Shown here: in pieces, positions 43,101 to 51,665 of the stretch
Layout: every line of letters starts with the position of its first letter
Numbering within the stretch: position 1 is the first letter of the stretch
Source of the DNA: Cheilinus undulatus
Taxonomy: Eukaryota; Chordata; Actinopteri; Labriformes; Labridae
Assembly: GCF_018320785.1 (NCBI RefSeq)
Contig: NC_054876.1
Span: forward strand, 24,760,212 to 24,824,211
Direction: 5' to 3'
Length of the DNA: 64,000 nt
Notes under the pieces: model-generated
The model's database searches: none
What the model saw: only the letters and a program-made list of their open reading frames with translations
Told to the model about the DNA's origin: nothing
Program-made: the position numbers and the translations under genes

Positions 43101-46100
43101 GGTAGCCTCATATGTGCAACACTGGTGGGAAATTCTTATCTTCAGTTTTAGAAGCTGTAAGAGTTAAACCTAACTCCTTCCTTCCATGTTTTACATGTAG
43201 AAATACAGGCTATGTACATAGTTACATCCTTCAGTTTTTGACTGCATGATTTTACGATTTGCTCATATTTGTTCTTTTACTTTGTATTTAAAGCCTGCAG
43301 AGCTCTTTGGTTGACTGAGTTTTTTGCAAATGTGCTTAAAAGTAGATTTTATCTTAACACTTTCACACCCAGAATTGTTGCACCATATTGAATTCTTTGA
43401 AACTTTTAATTTACTTTAAAACAGCGATGCAACAAAGATTGTGTGTAGGAATTAGACATCACCACCAGAAAGTAGTGTGTTGGTTTATGGACTTCAGTTT
43501 TGCAAGTCTGGCATTTGTAATCCAGTGTTACAATACTTGGACTGAATGATTTTTGTGTTGCTTCCTTGTGGTGATGGCTTTTGGAGTCACATCTGAATTG
43601 CATAAATTAATTTCTGTGATTCTGAATTGATTTAAAATGTCCAAAAATAAATATCTATCAATATGGTTCTACATCCCTGAGTAGGAAGAATAACTTGTGT
43701 ATGCTAAGTGTGTTAAAAGTAATTTAGCCTACCCAGGAGTGTTTTATACTCTGAGCTCTAATCAAATGTGTTGTAATAATGGATATCAATTTTTTTTAGT
43801 TTTTTTATCGAATTTAGATATTATTAGTATAATTGAGTTAAAATGGAAAATGTTTATTTTTTGACATAGGTTCTTACTACAACAACACTTTTAGCTGTAA
43901 GCCACTAGTTACAGTCACTTGTAGAAACATAAAACCTGCTTTCCTGAAGTGTCGTCAGCAGTGAAGGTTTTTCTTGATAAAATTCATGTTTTATTCATTC
44001 AATTATTTTTCAATTTAAGCACAAATTATCTTTGTATTTAGATTTTCCGTGGTGTATTTACATTGTTGTAATCAGCTGAGTGCAACAAATAGAAAGAAAA
44101 AATTAATCACTCTGAAACACCTTTCATTGTGCTTTTAATGGCAAATAATAATTTAAAATAATCTCTTATAAAAAATGGGACATTTGTTGTGAATCAGCTA
44201 TTTATTTCAATGAAATAATGCTTAATTAAATCGAATTGTGACACCCACATTAAAAAACAAATTGAATCATCAGATATGTGGTGTGAGGCAGGAACGGTTT
44301 TTGTCATTTGGAGGCCCAGGGCAAAGACCAATATGAGCCCCCTCCCCCTTTTGGCTAAAAGCATTAATAATGAGTGGAAAAATATAGAAAGCATCTTTTT
44401 AAGTAAACAGAGCCACGGAACTACAGTTAATGTCCAATTGTGAGATATAAATACCCAAATATGCTTGAAGCAGAGCAACCACCTTCATTAATGATGGGAC
44501 AGCGAAGGCTGGGAGCCTTTCTATTTGAGGTTGTCTGTCCTTATGATCATACACGATTACATCCATACAGTCATGTGAACGCCATCTCTCAACAACACTT
44601 TAAGGGGATTTTCTTTAAATTTTACACAAATTTCCACTCTGATTCAATTATGAATTGATTTTTTGGGGGGGTCAAAGGTCAATCTAATTGAGTTTTATAG
44701 TCATCCTTTGCTTATAGGTATAGGTGTGTGTGTGTGTGGGGCTGTTCTTTTTATACAGTTTTTTGTTTGTGACTTTTTCTATAATAGTAATAGTTTTTTT
44801 TTTTTTAATACAAATTGAAGCTCACAACTCTGCTTCTGTTTTAAGCTTTCATCTGATTGTGGAAGGACATCATAGACCTAATAAAGTCAGACAATCTTTT
44901 TTTTTTTTTTCTTTTTACATCTTTTGTGTGTTTTCTTTTTTTTTTCTTCAGAACCATCATGAAATTTCACAGCATGAAGATGGATGAGATCAACAAGATT
45001 ATCAGAGACCTGTGGCGCAGCACCTACAGGGGTCAAGGTGCATCAAACACTGAGAACATTAAGAATCATGTTGCTTTTTTATTGTTTTGATTCTGTTGTT
45101 CTACCAATGCTCATGGTGTCCTCTTGCTCCTGCTCCAGATATTGAGTATGTAGAGATCAGGTCCGATGTGGACGAGAACGCTTCTGCAGGAGTCAGGCGA
45201 AGAGTTTACAACTACAGAGTTGTGATGGTGAAAGGAGACACAGCTTTGGATATGAGAGGACGCTGTAGTGCGGGTCAGAAGGTACAAAATTGTTTGCTCA
45301 ATTAACATATGTTTAAAAAAAAAAAGTTATTTGGAGCTGATGTGCATCCAACTGAGCAGACTTTTTCCTTCTTCATTGGTGTGTATGTACAGGTGCTGGC
45401 ATCCCTGATCATTAGACTAGCCCTGGCAGAGACTTTCTGTCTAAACTGTGGGATCCTAGCCCTGGATGAACCCACCACCAACCTGGACCGGGACAACATT
45501 GAGTCACTCGCACATGCCCTTGTGGAGTCAGTAAATACATTGATCTCAATAGTGTTTTTACTTTCACAAAACCTCTTTAACATGGAAATCTTAAACTGAC
45601 CTTTAAAGTTTCAAACAAGTCATATTCAGAACTCATAAAGAAAAAGTCTTTCAGTTTCATCCTTAACAGATGTAGGTCTAAACTCAAGTACAGAATAAAG
45701 GTCATCGTTTGACCCATATAAAAATGCTAAAGGCTGCTTTGATGTGGAAATGTTGTAACAGTTCAGAAGAGAGGATGTAACCAAGGAAGTCCAAAACAGT
45801 GTGACTGTTTACACTCCTTAACAATTTTATCACTCTGAGAAGTTATCACTGCACACATATTTTGCTCCTCTATCTCAAAGTGTAAGTGGTGAAAGCAAAT
45901 TGAAACATGCCACAGTTAAAGTTTAAACATGTGACACTGCAGAGCTGCAGGATGACAGTCGACTGTGTTGTGCTGTGTGATTTGAATTTTGAATCTGATT
46001 TTTTAAAGACTGAAAAATGTCATTGAAGGGCTGAAACATTGTTTTCACAGCTTTTAATTATTCCAGAGAGGTTTTTCAAGATTCAGCCTATTTTAGAAGA

Positions 46101-46832
46101 AGAAGAAGAAAAAGACACATTTTATTAATTCCTGAAGGGAAATTCACAGTTTACACTCTATTGTTGAACATGCTACACACACACAGGCTAGATTACATGC
46201 AAATTCCCATGCGTAAACTGGATCCCCATGGACATGCACTAATAGAGAGATGTCAGAGTGCTGCTCTTGTTGAAGCCCTGCCAGGAGCTGTTGGGTTTCA
46301 GTGCCTTGCTGAAGGGTACTTTGACAGTACTCAGGAAGTGACCTGGCGCCTCTCCAGCTACCAGGCCAAAGCCCAGATATGGTACGACTGGGACTTCAAC
46401 TGGTGACCCTTCGATGCCCAGCCCAAGTCCTTACAGCCGTCCCAAGAACTATAGAAATGATCTCTGAAAATCTAGTCTCTAGGTGCCTGTCTAGTGTCAG
46501 GGATAGCTGAAGAAAACACCTGCAAACATTAAAAGAAGATGCACTTCATTAAAAGTTATTTTCTTTATGACAGCTATAGTCTTATAATTATTGCTTTTGT
46601 ATTTTTAGTAATTGCTGAGTGTATTGTTGTGTTTGCTCTCCACAGAATCATTAAGAGTCGGTCTCGCCAGCGCAACTTCCAGCTGCTGATCATCACCCAT
46701 GATGAGGACTTTGTGGAGCTGTTGGGTCGGTCCAGCTACATCGAGCACTTCTATCGCATCCGAAAGAACCAAGACCAGAACTCTGAGATCACAAAGTGCA
46801 GCATCAGCTCCCTCTCTTCTTACCTTCACTGA
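11770..46832 (+). CDS. rad50: DNA repair ATPase RAD50 (complete, 27 coding exons)
   Basis: RAD50 is the SMC-like ATPase of the nuclear MRE11-RAD50-NBS1 complex, which senses, tethers and helps process DNA double-strand breaks and activates ATM. Coding exons: 11770-11898, 12043-12126, 12686-12837, 12973-13158, 13307-13511, 14260-14388, 15090-15255, 15446-15504, 15801-15935, 16298-16504, 18785-18967, 19085-19242, 19347-19522, 19663-19900, 23895-24084, 24267-24393, 26556-26749, 27306-27416, 27754-27846, 28022-28135, 28321-28448, 28656-28757, 29885-30007, 44952-45037, 45139-45281, 45393-45526, 46646-46832. Every junction has GT-AG and keeps frame. The exons total 3939 nt, i.e. 1312 aa plus stop, equal to human RAD50, and the key residues fall at the human positions. 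The start is the first ATG after the acceptor and gives [16 protein letters not shown]. No disabling change was seen. The exon 15 donor is ambiguous by one codon and the exon 26 donor (gtcagt) is weak. Confidence 0.97.
16900..17570. repeat. Degenerate 'ccccaaatttc' repeat in rad50 intron 10
   Basis: Many imperfect copies of short blocks such as tcccccaaat, gaaatttcca and aaattttcat, with no clear fixed period. It looks like an old, diverged tandem array. No coding signal. Confidence 0.5.
17880..18753. mobile_element. PIF/Harbinger-like MITE
   Basis: Terminal inverted repeats are ggccggccactcacta at the left and tagtgtgtggctggcc at the right, each continuing into a/t-rich 'gattttaa' sequence. 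A perfect 3-bp duplication, TAA, flanks it (17877-17879 and 18754-18756), fitting the TWA target of Harbinger elements. The right end lies 31 bp before rad50 exon 11. A SINE is nested inside. Confidence 0.7.
18024..18202 (-). repeat. tRNA-derived SINE
   Basis: Read on the minus strand, the head begins ggggcacgccggtagtcgag. It has a pol III A box (tagtcgagtgg) and a B box (ggttcgaatcc) spaced as in a tRNA, and ends in a poly-A run (poly-T at 18024-18039 here). Flanking duplications are caacacga (18016-18023) and caacatga (18203-18210). It is nested in the Harbinger-like MITE and is therefore younger. Confidence 0.8.
19663..19900 (+). other. rad50: rad50 exon 14: zinc hook
   Basis: Encodes the apex of the coil. 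CCPVCQR places the CxxC cysteines at residues 681 and 684, the same numbers as in human RAD50. Two hooks from different molecules coordinate one zinc ion and bridge DNA ends. The exon starts in phase 1 and ends in phase 2. Confidence 0.95.
20790..21565. mobile_element. Dispersed repeat family X, copy A (intron 14)
   Basis: Aligns by eye with the copies at 25018-26229 and 28846-29687. Shared landmarks include gctgtgacaaccaatggcag (21024 onward), a 'cagacacaggaactgcttt' block near 21175, an 'actgcagcgc' block near 21437 and an end near ttagggctca. Its 5' end is decayed. Confidence 0.65.
22925..23350 (-). mobile_element. LINE reverse-transcriptase fragment (L2/CR1-like)
   Basis: The minus strand reads [16 protein letters not shown], the conserved 'GVPQG..LSP..F' block of non-LTR reverse transcriptase, then a degraded catalytic region (ILKFA-, with the expected downstream acidic pair lost) and [13 protein letters not shown]. 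Past 23088 the frame breaks but residues typical of the same element's thumb region continue to about 22930. The piece is 5'-truncated, frameshifted and dead. Confidence 0.7.
25018..26229. mobile_element. Family X copy B with nested insertion (intron 16)
   Basis: Begins ttaaccctctgagacag (25018) and ends near agctcagggctaagag. It matches copies A and C up to about 25555 and again from about 26092. The interval 25560-26090 is unrelated and contains hAT-like ends (gtttcagccctatttg near 25847; aacccccatccctattg near 26078), so one or more hAT elements landed in this copy. Confidence 0.6.
28846..29687. mobile_element. Family X copy C (intron 22)
   Basis: The most complete uninterrupted copy. It starts near aaaactctgagacc and ends ttagggctcagatggttaa. 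The outer edges of the family (ttaaccctctgagacc, from copy B, and its imperfect complement ggctcagatggttaa) form short inverted termini ending in TTAA, which suggests a cut-and-paste DNA transposon with TTAA targets. No transposase frame is visible. Confidence 0.65.
32210..32665. mobile_element. Tc1/mariner-type non-autonomous fragment
   Basis: The end ggtaccaacaattttgtcca plus tgtgtgta, and the internal ggggtaccatcatttttgtc, are hallmarks of an abundant fish Tc1-like 3' region. No intact transposase is present. Confidence 0.5.
34414..36571. repeat. Large dispersed fish repeat with internal duplications
   Basis: Ends tagggccctattg and gcagcccta are weak inverted termini. Two segments recur inside: 34790-34915 matches 35540-35665 (gtccgaggggact, ttcactcaagaatgg), and 35870-35985 matches 36030-36130 (atctgtcccaaca, catgtttcatta, gccattttgatc). 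Several 'gccccct' motifs are scattered through it. I recognise it as a common teleost repeat but cannot name the family. Confidence 0.5.
37728..37998. repeat. Dispersed 'cctccgccaaggagg' repeat
   Basis: Starts acctccgccaaggaggttat and ends gcggaggtctgcgctctccg; a short gtttgttagtttg array is internal. It resembles a widespread fish interspersed repeat of unclear class. Confidence 0.5.
38875..39358. mobile_element. TTAA-flanked MITE
   Basis: Inverted ends aggggacatatt and aatatgtcccct are each flanked by TTAA (38875-38878 and just after the right end), the piggyBac/Kolobok-type target. The interior carries a second fish repeat (tacagacacttttatccaaa near 39130, with a tRNA-like ggttttgaac segment). 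Confidence 0.65.
39522..42552. mobile_element. hAT transposon relic with nested elements
   Basis: Ends tagggccgcaacgatt and, in reverse, tagggctgcaactaatg are typical hAT termini. Flanks gaaatgac (39514-39521) and gagatggc (42553-42560) agree at 6 of 8 positions, consistent with an aged 8-bp duplication. At 39760-39928 (+) a broken frame ([19 protein letters not shown], stop, then [15 protein letters not shown]) is the N-terminal BED zinc finger of a hAT transposase, with a Cys lost. The transposase core is gone; the middle is occupied by other insertions. Confidence 0.75.
40028..42172. mobile_element. Nested GC-ended DNA element inside the hAT relic
   Basis: The left edge reads gcggcgctaccattgggccc and the right edge, inverted, gcggcgccaggattttgatt; both go on to 'gggtgggcct'. 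Within it a further candidate (about 40530-41898) has ends tgagtttccgttagccgg and, inverted, gcgtttcctctagac. No transposase was identified. Boundaries are approximate. Confidence 0.45.
44952..46832 (+). other. rad50: rad50 exons 24-27: C-terminal ATPase half
   Basis: Contains the MRE11-binding base of the coil ([20 protein letters not shown]), the ABC signature loop CSAGQK with Ser 1202 at the end of exon 25, Walker B and D-loop [12 protein letters not shown] with Asp 1231 and Glu 1232 (exon 26), and the switch histidine in IITHDED at 1269 (exon 27). The stop is at 46830-46832. Candidate poly(A) signals of the attaaa type lie at 47098-47103 and 47465-47470; no aataaa was found before il4/13. 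Confidence 0.95.
46095..46445. repeat. tRNA-like fish SINE in rad50 intron 26
   Basis: Contains the familiar teleost block gacatgcactaatagagaga, 'cagtgccttgctgaagggta', and a reverse tRNA T-arm-like ctgggacttcaactggtgac. It starts after a gaa-rich run. No functional tRNA cloverleaf. Confidence 0.55.
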
Positions 46833-47618
46833 AGCAACATGACTCTTTGAGCTCTTTTGGAAATGCACCGTAAACTTGGACCTTCCTGCTTTCACTTCCT
46901 GTGTTGAAAATATTAATGAGTCTAGTCTAAAACCAGTAATACAGGAAAAAACTATTTTCAAGACACTTCATCTGTTTGCTGACTGCCACATTTACATTAC
47001 ATTTTCACATTTTGCACAATTGAACCAAACCAAGCTGACAAAAACCAACACAGATTTATTTCATGTTATCTCTAATACTAGATTGAAGAAGTTAAATATT
47101 AAAGCCACAAAATTGAACTTTGATTTACTCAATTTTTCTTTTTCCTAAGAAGATACTCCATGGTGTGATCATAAAAGCACTATAAAACCAATACTATCAA
47201 AAGTAAAACTGCTGTTTGTTTTTTTGTAAAATGTTATTTGCATGAGAAAACAAATCCAGCACTTTAAAAGGTGTGAACCTTTAAATAATTAAGCAGCCTC
47301 AGTGATGTGGAGTGATTAGTTATGGTTCTTCTAATCTTTTCCAAGTGTCCAGTATCTGTGTAGTGTCAGCACTGACAACAGAAGCATCTGTTCTGCTAAA
47401 AACACATTTTTCAGTTTGCAGTTATTTTTCCATTTTTGCCACTTTGAGTTCATAATGTTCAGTCATTAAACTCTGCTATCACGTTTGACTGTCTCTCTCT
47501 TTACTTGAGTAATCAGTTGTTTTCGCAAAAGGGATTTTTTTTACCTAGTATGGTAACCTTCCTTCAAGATTCAGAGAAAAGCAGCTCAGTTTTGTGAATT
47601 TGCTCATCTGCCACATCC

Positions 47619-47638
47619 TTATCAAGCCAATCTTATCT
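47619..47638 (+). promoter_or_regulatory. il4/13: Paired GATA motifs upstream of il4/13
   Basis: TTATCA (47619-47624) and TTATCT (47633-47638) are reverse WGATAR sites 14 bp apart, about 80-95 bp above the TATA box. GATA3 drives mammalian Th2 cytokine genes; a role here is inference. Confidence 0.4.
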
Positions 47639-47713
47639 TCTGTAATACTGCAGACTCTCTGCATCTTTTTTTTCAATGAGTAAAAAAAGTTCTGAAAGCG
47701 TAGGCAATGCAAG

Positions 47714-47721
47714 TATAAATA
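47714..47721 (+). promoter_or_regulatory. il4/13: TATA box of il4/13
   Basis: TATAAATA, 102 bp before the ATG. Transcription would start near 47745, giving a 5'UTR of about 80 nt. No other TATA-like site is as well placed. Confidence 0.65.
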
Positions 47722-47822
47722 TGGTATTTGTCAGCCAACACTTCAGAACAAGCTGCAAGCTCGCAACTGAGTGATCAATTTAACAACTTCCCTCAGAAGT
47801 CGACAACTAAGGCGCTAAAGTC

Positions 47823-48660
47823 ATGAAGACCGTGATGCTTCTGCTGGTACCTGCTGTACTCGTACTGATCAGTTCATCTGATGCAAAACCCAGTCATCAC
47901 CAGCCTGCTCATAACCTCAACCAAATCATTAAGCTGGCTAAGAAATACAATGAGTCGATCACTCAGGTAAACTCTTTTTTTTTGCTTGTTTTTTGTTTTT
48001 TGCATTGTCTTGTTTGAATCAGCTTAAAAGATGCCTGTTGTAATTAATACGTTATTACTTTATGTGCTGCAGGAAATCTTTGTGGAGGATGTGTCCCGTC
48101 TAGCTGAAGGCAGTGACAGATGTGGGGTGAGACTTTATTTATACTTAAATACAAAATGCACCTCATTGTAACTGAAGAGGTTAAATTACATGAGAAGTAG
48201 TAATGGTAATTTTGTGTCATTTTACATCTTAGTATCTTGTTACATCTCAGAGGCTGATGTATTGCTGCTCCTTTTCCAAACAGAATAAGTTCTTCTGCAA
48301 GGTGTATGACATCCTGAAGAGCCATGAGAAGACTAACGCTCACCATCACGGAGAGGTCGAGCTCATGAAGAACTTGAAGATGTATATCAACAGCACGAAT
48401 GTAAGAACTCCTGTTTTAAAGTGAAATTAAAATGTATGTTGAAAAAGGTCAAGTCCTTTTACACACAGACTTGTACCTTTAGATAGACAAATTCATCAGC
48501 AGTTTAAAACGACACTAAACAACCTTATTTTCATTTCTTTTAGGTAAACTGTGTTGAAGTCCTGGAGGATGTGACACCTTCAGAGGAAACCAGACCAATC
48601 CCTGATCTCATGGGGTTCCTCACGCAGTGCATCCAGCACAAGAACTTAAATGCAGCATAA
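47823..48660 (+). CDS. il4/13: Interleukin-4/13-like cytokine, 4 exons
   Basis: A secreted four-helix type-2 cytokine of the IL-4/IL-13 family, expected to act through IL-4R/IL-13R chains and STAT6. Exons 47823-47966, 48073-48126, 48284-48400 and 48544-48660 are all phase 0, as in IL4/IL13 genes, and give 143 aa. The first 21 or so residues form a signal peptide (MKTVMLLLVPAVLVLISSSD). Cysteines at 65, 71, 108 and 134 could form two disulfides. N-glycosylation sequons are NES (43) and NST (102). The final exon has the helix-D-like LMGFLTQCIQ. Sequence is fast-evolving, so the call rests on exon pattern, size, cysteines and position about 1 kb downstream of rad50, matching RAD50-IL13-IL4 in mammals. 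Teleosts have A and B paralogues; I cannot tell which this is. Confidence 0.85.
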
Positions 48661-49144
48661 AATCATCTTAAAACCTCCTGGGCCTGCAGCACAACTGTCG
48701 ACGAATCGCCTAAGTCTGAAGAGTTTTATTTTCTTTAAACTGATTTGAACATGTTGATAATAGTAATTTAGAAGTACATTAATGTGATACTATAGAGGGT
48801 GAATAATTTGTCATTCACGTTTTTTAAATGTTAGATAAACTGTTAAAATATTGTTTTAAGATAGATGTTACTTTGAAGTGGCTGTGTAAAGTACAGCGAC
48901 TGAAGTTGGTCTAAGTTATCTTCAAGCAAATTCATATCCAGCATAATGCACCGGCAGTGCAGTATAATTCTACATACAACAGTAGAGTTTGATAAATCAC
49001 CTTTAAACAAATAACATGTATCTGATTAGCTGATTTGAAACAGCAGAGCAGCCTCTGTAAATGTTTTGATAATACTGCCTGGTGCAAACAGTTTTCCTAG
49101 TAGGTGAAAACAGACAGTTTTTTCTGACGCTATCAATCACATGC

Positions 49145-49153
49145 TTATTTATT
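49145..49153 (+). promoter_or_regulatory. il4/13: AU-rich mRNA instability element
   Basis: TTATTTATT, the class II ARE nonamer, in the il4/13 3'UTR; another ATTTA lies near 49216. Such elements shorten cytokine mRNA half-life through TTP-type proteins. Confidence 0.6.
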
Positions 49154-49272
49154 TTTATTAATGTATTTAACATATGTAATGATATGTAAGGCTGTTTAAT
49201 ATATATTTGAATGACATATTTATTGTAATCCTATCCTACAGCATTTAAATCTTTTGTTTAAGTTGACAGAAC

Positions 49273-49278
49273 AATAAA
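49273..49278 (+). terminator. il4/13: Poly(A) signal of il4/13
   Basis: AATAAA, followed about 25 nt later by a GT/T-rich stretch (aaagtgtgtggaattt). It gives a 3'UTR of about 630 nt. Confidence 0.65.
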
Positions 49279-49424
49279 TCTTACTGCTCATTAGTAAAGT
49301 GTGTGGAATTTACTTATGCTGATGATTGCCGTGAGTTTGTACTTGGAGTTAAACCTTTTTATATTCAGCCTGTAAAATAAATAACTAAGCTGCTTGAGCT
49401 TTATTTACATGGACTTTAGGTGAA

Positions 49425-49960
49425 GTCAAGTGAAAATTTATTCATATTGTAAATTTCATACACCAAGCAGCACAATGTGCTTCACAGTTATAGGTTAAGT
49501 GCAACATAATCATTTTATTGAAAATTAAAAGCATGACATACAAGTTAAGAGCAGGAATTAAGGAAACATAAAAATACAACACAACCATACAGATTAAAAC
49601 ACAAACACATGCTGAAACTGATCGAAACATACAGATTAACCTGCTTTTAAAAGTATTTAATGATTGAGCCCCTCTCAGATCTTCAGACAGGGAAATTGAA
49701 TCTTAAAATCAATCCTAGTTTGAACTGGGAGCCAGTGGATGGATTTGACAACCAGTGTGATGTGCTCAAAGATTTTAGTTTTGGAAAAAACTCTTGCAGC
49801 TGCATTTTGGATTAGTTGTTACCACTGAGCAGATGACTTTGAGAGGCTAGTCAATAAACCATTACAATAATCTAGTTTGCTAGTTATTCAATGTCTGCAA
49901 AAGTAGTTCTCTAAGTGTTTTACATTCTGCTGCCTAATGATCAGCAGAGTGCTAGATACT
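49425..49960. repeat. Dispersed fish repeat
   Basis: Contains the 'caatgtgcttcacag' block near 49473 and, farther on, 'gaactgggagccagtggatg', 'cagctgcattttggatta' and 'ccattacaataatctagttt', a set I recognise from a common teleost interspersed repeat. No reading frame of note. Confidence 0.5.
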
Positions 49961-50859
49961 TCAAACTTGTCATTCATGTTTCAGTAGTCCTTTTTCTTTC
50001 AGAGCTCGATTTTGCCACAGTGATAAGTTTCTCTAATGATAAAAGTGATAGTCTTTACAGAGACCTCAGTCTAACACTGTGTATCTAAAATAATGATTGT
50101 CTTTGGATCATAAATTCACCTGCTTTCCAAGATTCTTAACTAACTGACAAGAATTGTTGAATAATGTAAATTTTGACTATTTTCCTTCAAAATGTAGATT
50201 TAAACATTTCAAATTATATCTCTGTTGCTTAAAAAGTGAATAACATGCATTTAATCAGAAGGATGTATCAGTATTGTGTTCTGTGTAATGTACCTTTATC
50301 TTCATCAGTTTCTCAGTCTCAGGCTGGATAACTTACATTTCTTAGTGTCCAGGAAATCAGCCCACTAAACTTAACTGCAGCTTACATTTTCAGTGTATGC
50401 ATTTATATCAACAGTTTTTGTTTAAATTGTTGAGGAGAAAAAATGTGCAGATTTATTCTGGGTTATTCTGTATCTGTAATACTTAACCAATGGCTCCTGG
50501 ACATGTGCTTAATATTTGCTTTGTCCACTAGTCCAACAAGAAAACAAAATTGTTTAAAGGGAAAACGCTGTCAGCAAAACAATTTATAGCTGTTCTAACC
50601 AACCAAACAAAGTAGATCCCAGATCACATGCTGTTTGCTAATTAGCATTTTTCAAAACCTAAAAATCTGGTGCATAAACACACATCAGTTCTTGCAAGAA
50701 GGAGCTCAACCTTCAACTCTAAACCAGCATGCAGTTCCCTCTGTCTGTCTTTGAGTTCAAAATCTTCATTAACTCTGGCTACTGCTGCTGTTGGACCGTT
50801 GCCCTCTCAAGCCTGTTTTGGTAAGCACTCACAAACTTGTGACCCTGCAAAGCAGATGG

Positions 50860-51415
50860 ATACGCCCGTTTCCGTGTTTCTCACTGGCAGATCCATCTTG
50901 CAAAGCTCCAGTCCGAACCGTTTGGGCCCGGTTAGAAAGTGACAGGACCAATCAGTGTCGAGGGGCTGTACTTTTGGGCGCAGTGAAGTTGTGATGTAAG
51001 CAAGCAGCAACAAAAGGCGGTGCAAATATGGCGAGATGCTGCGAAAGCGCCAGTTTTATCAGAACTTGACAACAATTCCTCATTAAAAGAAAAAAAATGA
51101 ACAGCAGTTAGTTGTTTTCTTTTCAAAAACGACAAAAGTCGTGTACTTGCATGTCTACAGTCGCAATGGTTCGCGTTATGCACTTCCATACGGAGTTTTC
51201 TCCTTCGGTAGGGGCGCAGCTCGATAGCTGCTATGTCACGTGTTTTGTTGCTCTGATTGGCCCGTAAAGATGTGACGGACAGAATGTTCATCTGATCACC
51301 ATCTGAGTTTTTTTTTTTTTTTTCAAAGGCTCTGCCCTTTCCCAAATGCCGTCTATGAGTGGTTTACCAGATGGATCTGTGAAACAAATCCATCTGGTGT
51401 GCCAGGTTAACAAAC
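50860..51415. mobile_element. Candidate MITE with terminal hairpin
   Basis: The right end forms a perfect 11-bp hairpin: accagatggat (51366-51376) and atccatctggt (51388-51398). The left end has a related ctggcagatccatctt near 50884. The interior is GC-richer than its surroundings and has a poly-T run at 51309-51324. The left boundary is uncertain. Confidence 0.45.
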
Positions 51416-51539
51416 TTGTGTTTCCAACAAATAACTGAGCGTATCCATGATGGTGCTGGTGAGGACTCAGATGGTTTAGTCTATGCAGTCACTTATTTTA
51501 CATTGGATATTTTTGTTATGTTGACAACTTCTTAGAAAT

Positions 51540-51665
51540 CTGTTTTCACTTTGGCATTAGAAATGCTTTTTTGGTTAAAAAAAGCCAAATTATATTGACC
51601 ATGGTTGATTTATGAAATCAATTTAAGGGTGAAACATCCAAGGGGTTTAATACTTAATGTGTAAA
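51540..51665. repeat. Tc1-family 3' remnant
   Basis: Shares with 6290-6390 the order 'ttttttggt(t/c)aaaaaa', 'tatattgacc', 'gaaacatccaaggggttta'. A solo end of the same family as the transposase fossil near 5.6 kb. Confidence 0.5.

Larger units (their letters stand above)
30008..44951 (+). other. rad50: rad50 intron 23 (14.9 kb)
   Basis: The donor is gtaagt after CA and the acceptor cttcag|AACC. No other gene was found inside on either strand. It holds transposon relics listed separately. The parts between them (30050-31360, 32700-34400, 36600-37720 and 42600-44900) are AT-rich DNA in which I saw nothing specific. Confidence 0.85.

Noticed and set aside
44724..44987. Plus-strand open frames before rad50 exon 24
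   Set aside because: Phe/Leu runs made by poly-T tracts in the pyrimidine-rich end of intron 23; only the part after 44951 is coding.
46330..46410. tRNA-like T-arm in intron 26
   Set aside because: Only a T-arm-like piece; part of a dispersed fish SINE.
50932..51345. 137-codon minus-strand open frame
   Set aside because: Lies within the candidate MITE with the hairpin end; Lys run from a poly-T tract; no homology recognised.
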